Source: Streptomyces sp. NRRL F-2580 (GTDB lineage: Bacteria > Actinomycetota > Actinomycetes > Streptomycetales > Streptomycetaceae). From it: a DNA stretch of 64,000 nt. The notes beneath the pieces were generated by a model. The model saw only the letters and a list, made by a program, of their open reading frames with translations. It did no database searches and had not been told where the DNA came from. Below, one piece after another: positions 63,940 through 64,000 of this stretch. Position numbers and translations under genes: made by a program. Every line of letters begins with the position of its first letter. The stretch's first letter is position 1. The DNA is taken from contig NZ_JOIR01000007.1 in NCBI RefSeq assembly GCF_000720115.1, forward strand, positions 136,796-200,795, written 5' to 3'.

Positions 63940-64000
63940 GCGAGGGTCTCGTTGGTTCGTTTGTGACGACAAACCTGGAGACCCTCGCGACTGCACTGTA
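63940..64000 (+). mobile_element. Left part of an IS982-family element, cut by the window end
   Basis: The region after folE leads to the start of an IS982-type transposase. The IS left end lies somewhere in 63895-63940, but both ends cannot be compared here, so the boundary is open. GCGAGGGTCTC (63940-63950) pairs with GAGACCCTCGC (63979-63989) and would fold over the transposase start. Confidence 0.6.
63964..64000 (+). CDS. IS982-family transposase, N-terminal fragment
   Basis: GTG 63964 opens VTTNLETLATALY, the N-terminus known from Streptomyces IS982-family transposases. Only 12 codons are in the window. The start codon lies in a small inner stem (63960-63965 with 63970-63975) and inside the larger 11-bp stem, so its translation is likely controlled by RNA structure. 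Confidence 0.65.

Overview
The window is about 64 kb of a high-GC actinobacterial chromosome, almost certainly Streptomyces. It has a bldG gene with its anti-sigma partner, a TipA-type regulator behind a tipA-type promoter, a Scr1/DUF397/ATPase regulatory set, many GTG and TTG starts, and core genes that match Streptomyces families closely. Most of it is vegetative core chromosome; a short accessory patch (about 29.1-33.0 kb) and an insertion-sequence end at the right edge break it up.

Layout. 0.2-4.7 kb: polysaccharide-deacetylase lipoprotein, a CooC/MinD-like ATPase that overlaps it tail to tail, a degenerate Fic-like protein and a membrane-anchored HAD-IB phosphatase. 4.8-4.9 kb: a 6C-type small RNA (two hairpins with C-rich loops). 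5.2-12.7 kb: the actinobacterial 'helicase/secretion neighbourhood' (Ssd/CpaE-like ATPase, TadA, TadB, TadC, a DUF4244 Flp-like pilin, two TadE-like proteins, and a DUF1998-type DEAD/DEAH helicase on the other strand). The same order is known in Mycobacterium tuberculosis (Rv3660c to Rv3649). 12.8-19 kb: bldG, its anti-sigma factor, a proton-pumping pyrophosphatase, a lipoprotein and a PrmC-like methyltransferase. 19.3-28.6 kb: topA with a lysine-rich tail, a large MFS/thymidylate kinase/coiled-coil fusion, holB and a TAP-type secreted peptidase.

29.1-33.0 kb: a decayed MFS transporter, tRNA-Thr(CGT), two small envelope genes and a complete IS630-family element. 33-45 kb: two membrane-anchored proteins (one a PQQ-like propeller), a serine beta-lactamase-like hydrolase, a GNAT acetyltransferase, an ECF sigma factor with a membrane partner built from a duplicated domain, a family A DNA polymerase that has lost exonuclease motifs, a DUF2786 protein, and a DUF397 / HATPase / Scr1-type regulator set that carries a shared inverted 25-bp element. 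45-53.6 kb: aldehyde dehydrogenase, PBP2, DinB, PadR with an ABC drug exporter whose promoter holds two palindromic operators, a TipA paralogue that lacks the antibiotic-binding cysteine, and a DedA protein. 53.7-64 kb: ThrE-type exporter, ppa, dacB, a DUF2342 metalloprotease, tilS, hpt, ftsH and folE, then the beginning of an IS982-family element. The ppa-to-folE order also matches mycobacteria (Rv3628 down to Rv3609c).

Functional themes are envelope growth and remodelling (deacetylase, PBP2, DacB, serine hydrolase, Tad secretion), developmental signalling (BldG, ECF sigma, Scr1/DUF397/ATPase), drug sensing and export (PadR-ABC, TipA), and housekeeping (TopA, Tmk, HolB, HppA, Ppa, TilS, Hpt, FtsH, FolE). 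I see no rRNA, CRISPR array, replication origin or biosynthetic gene cluster.
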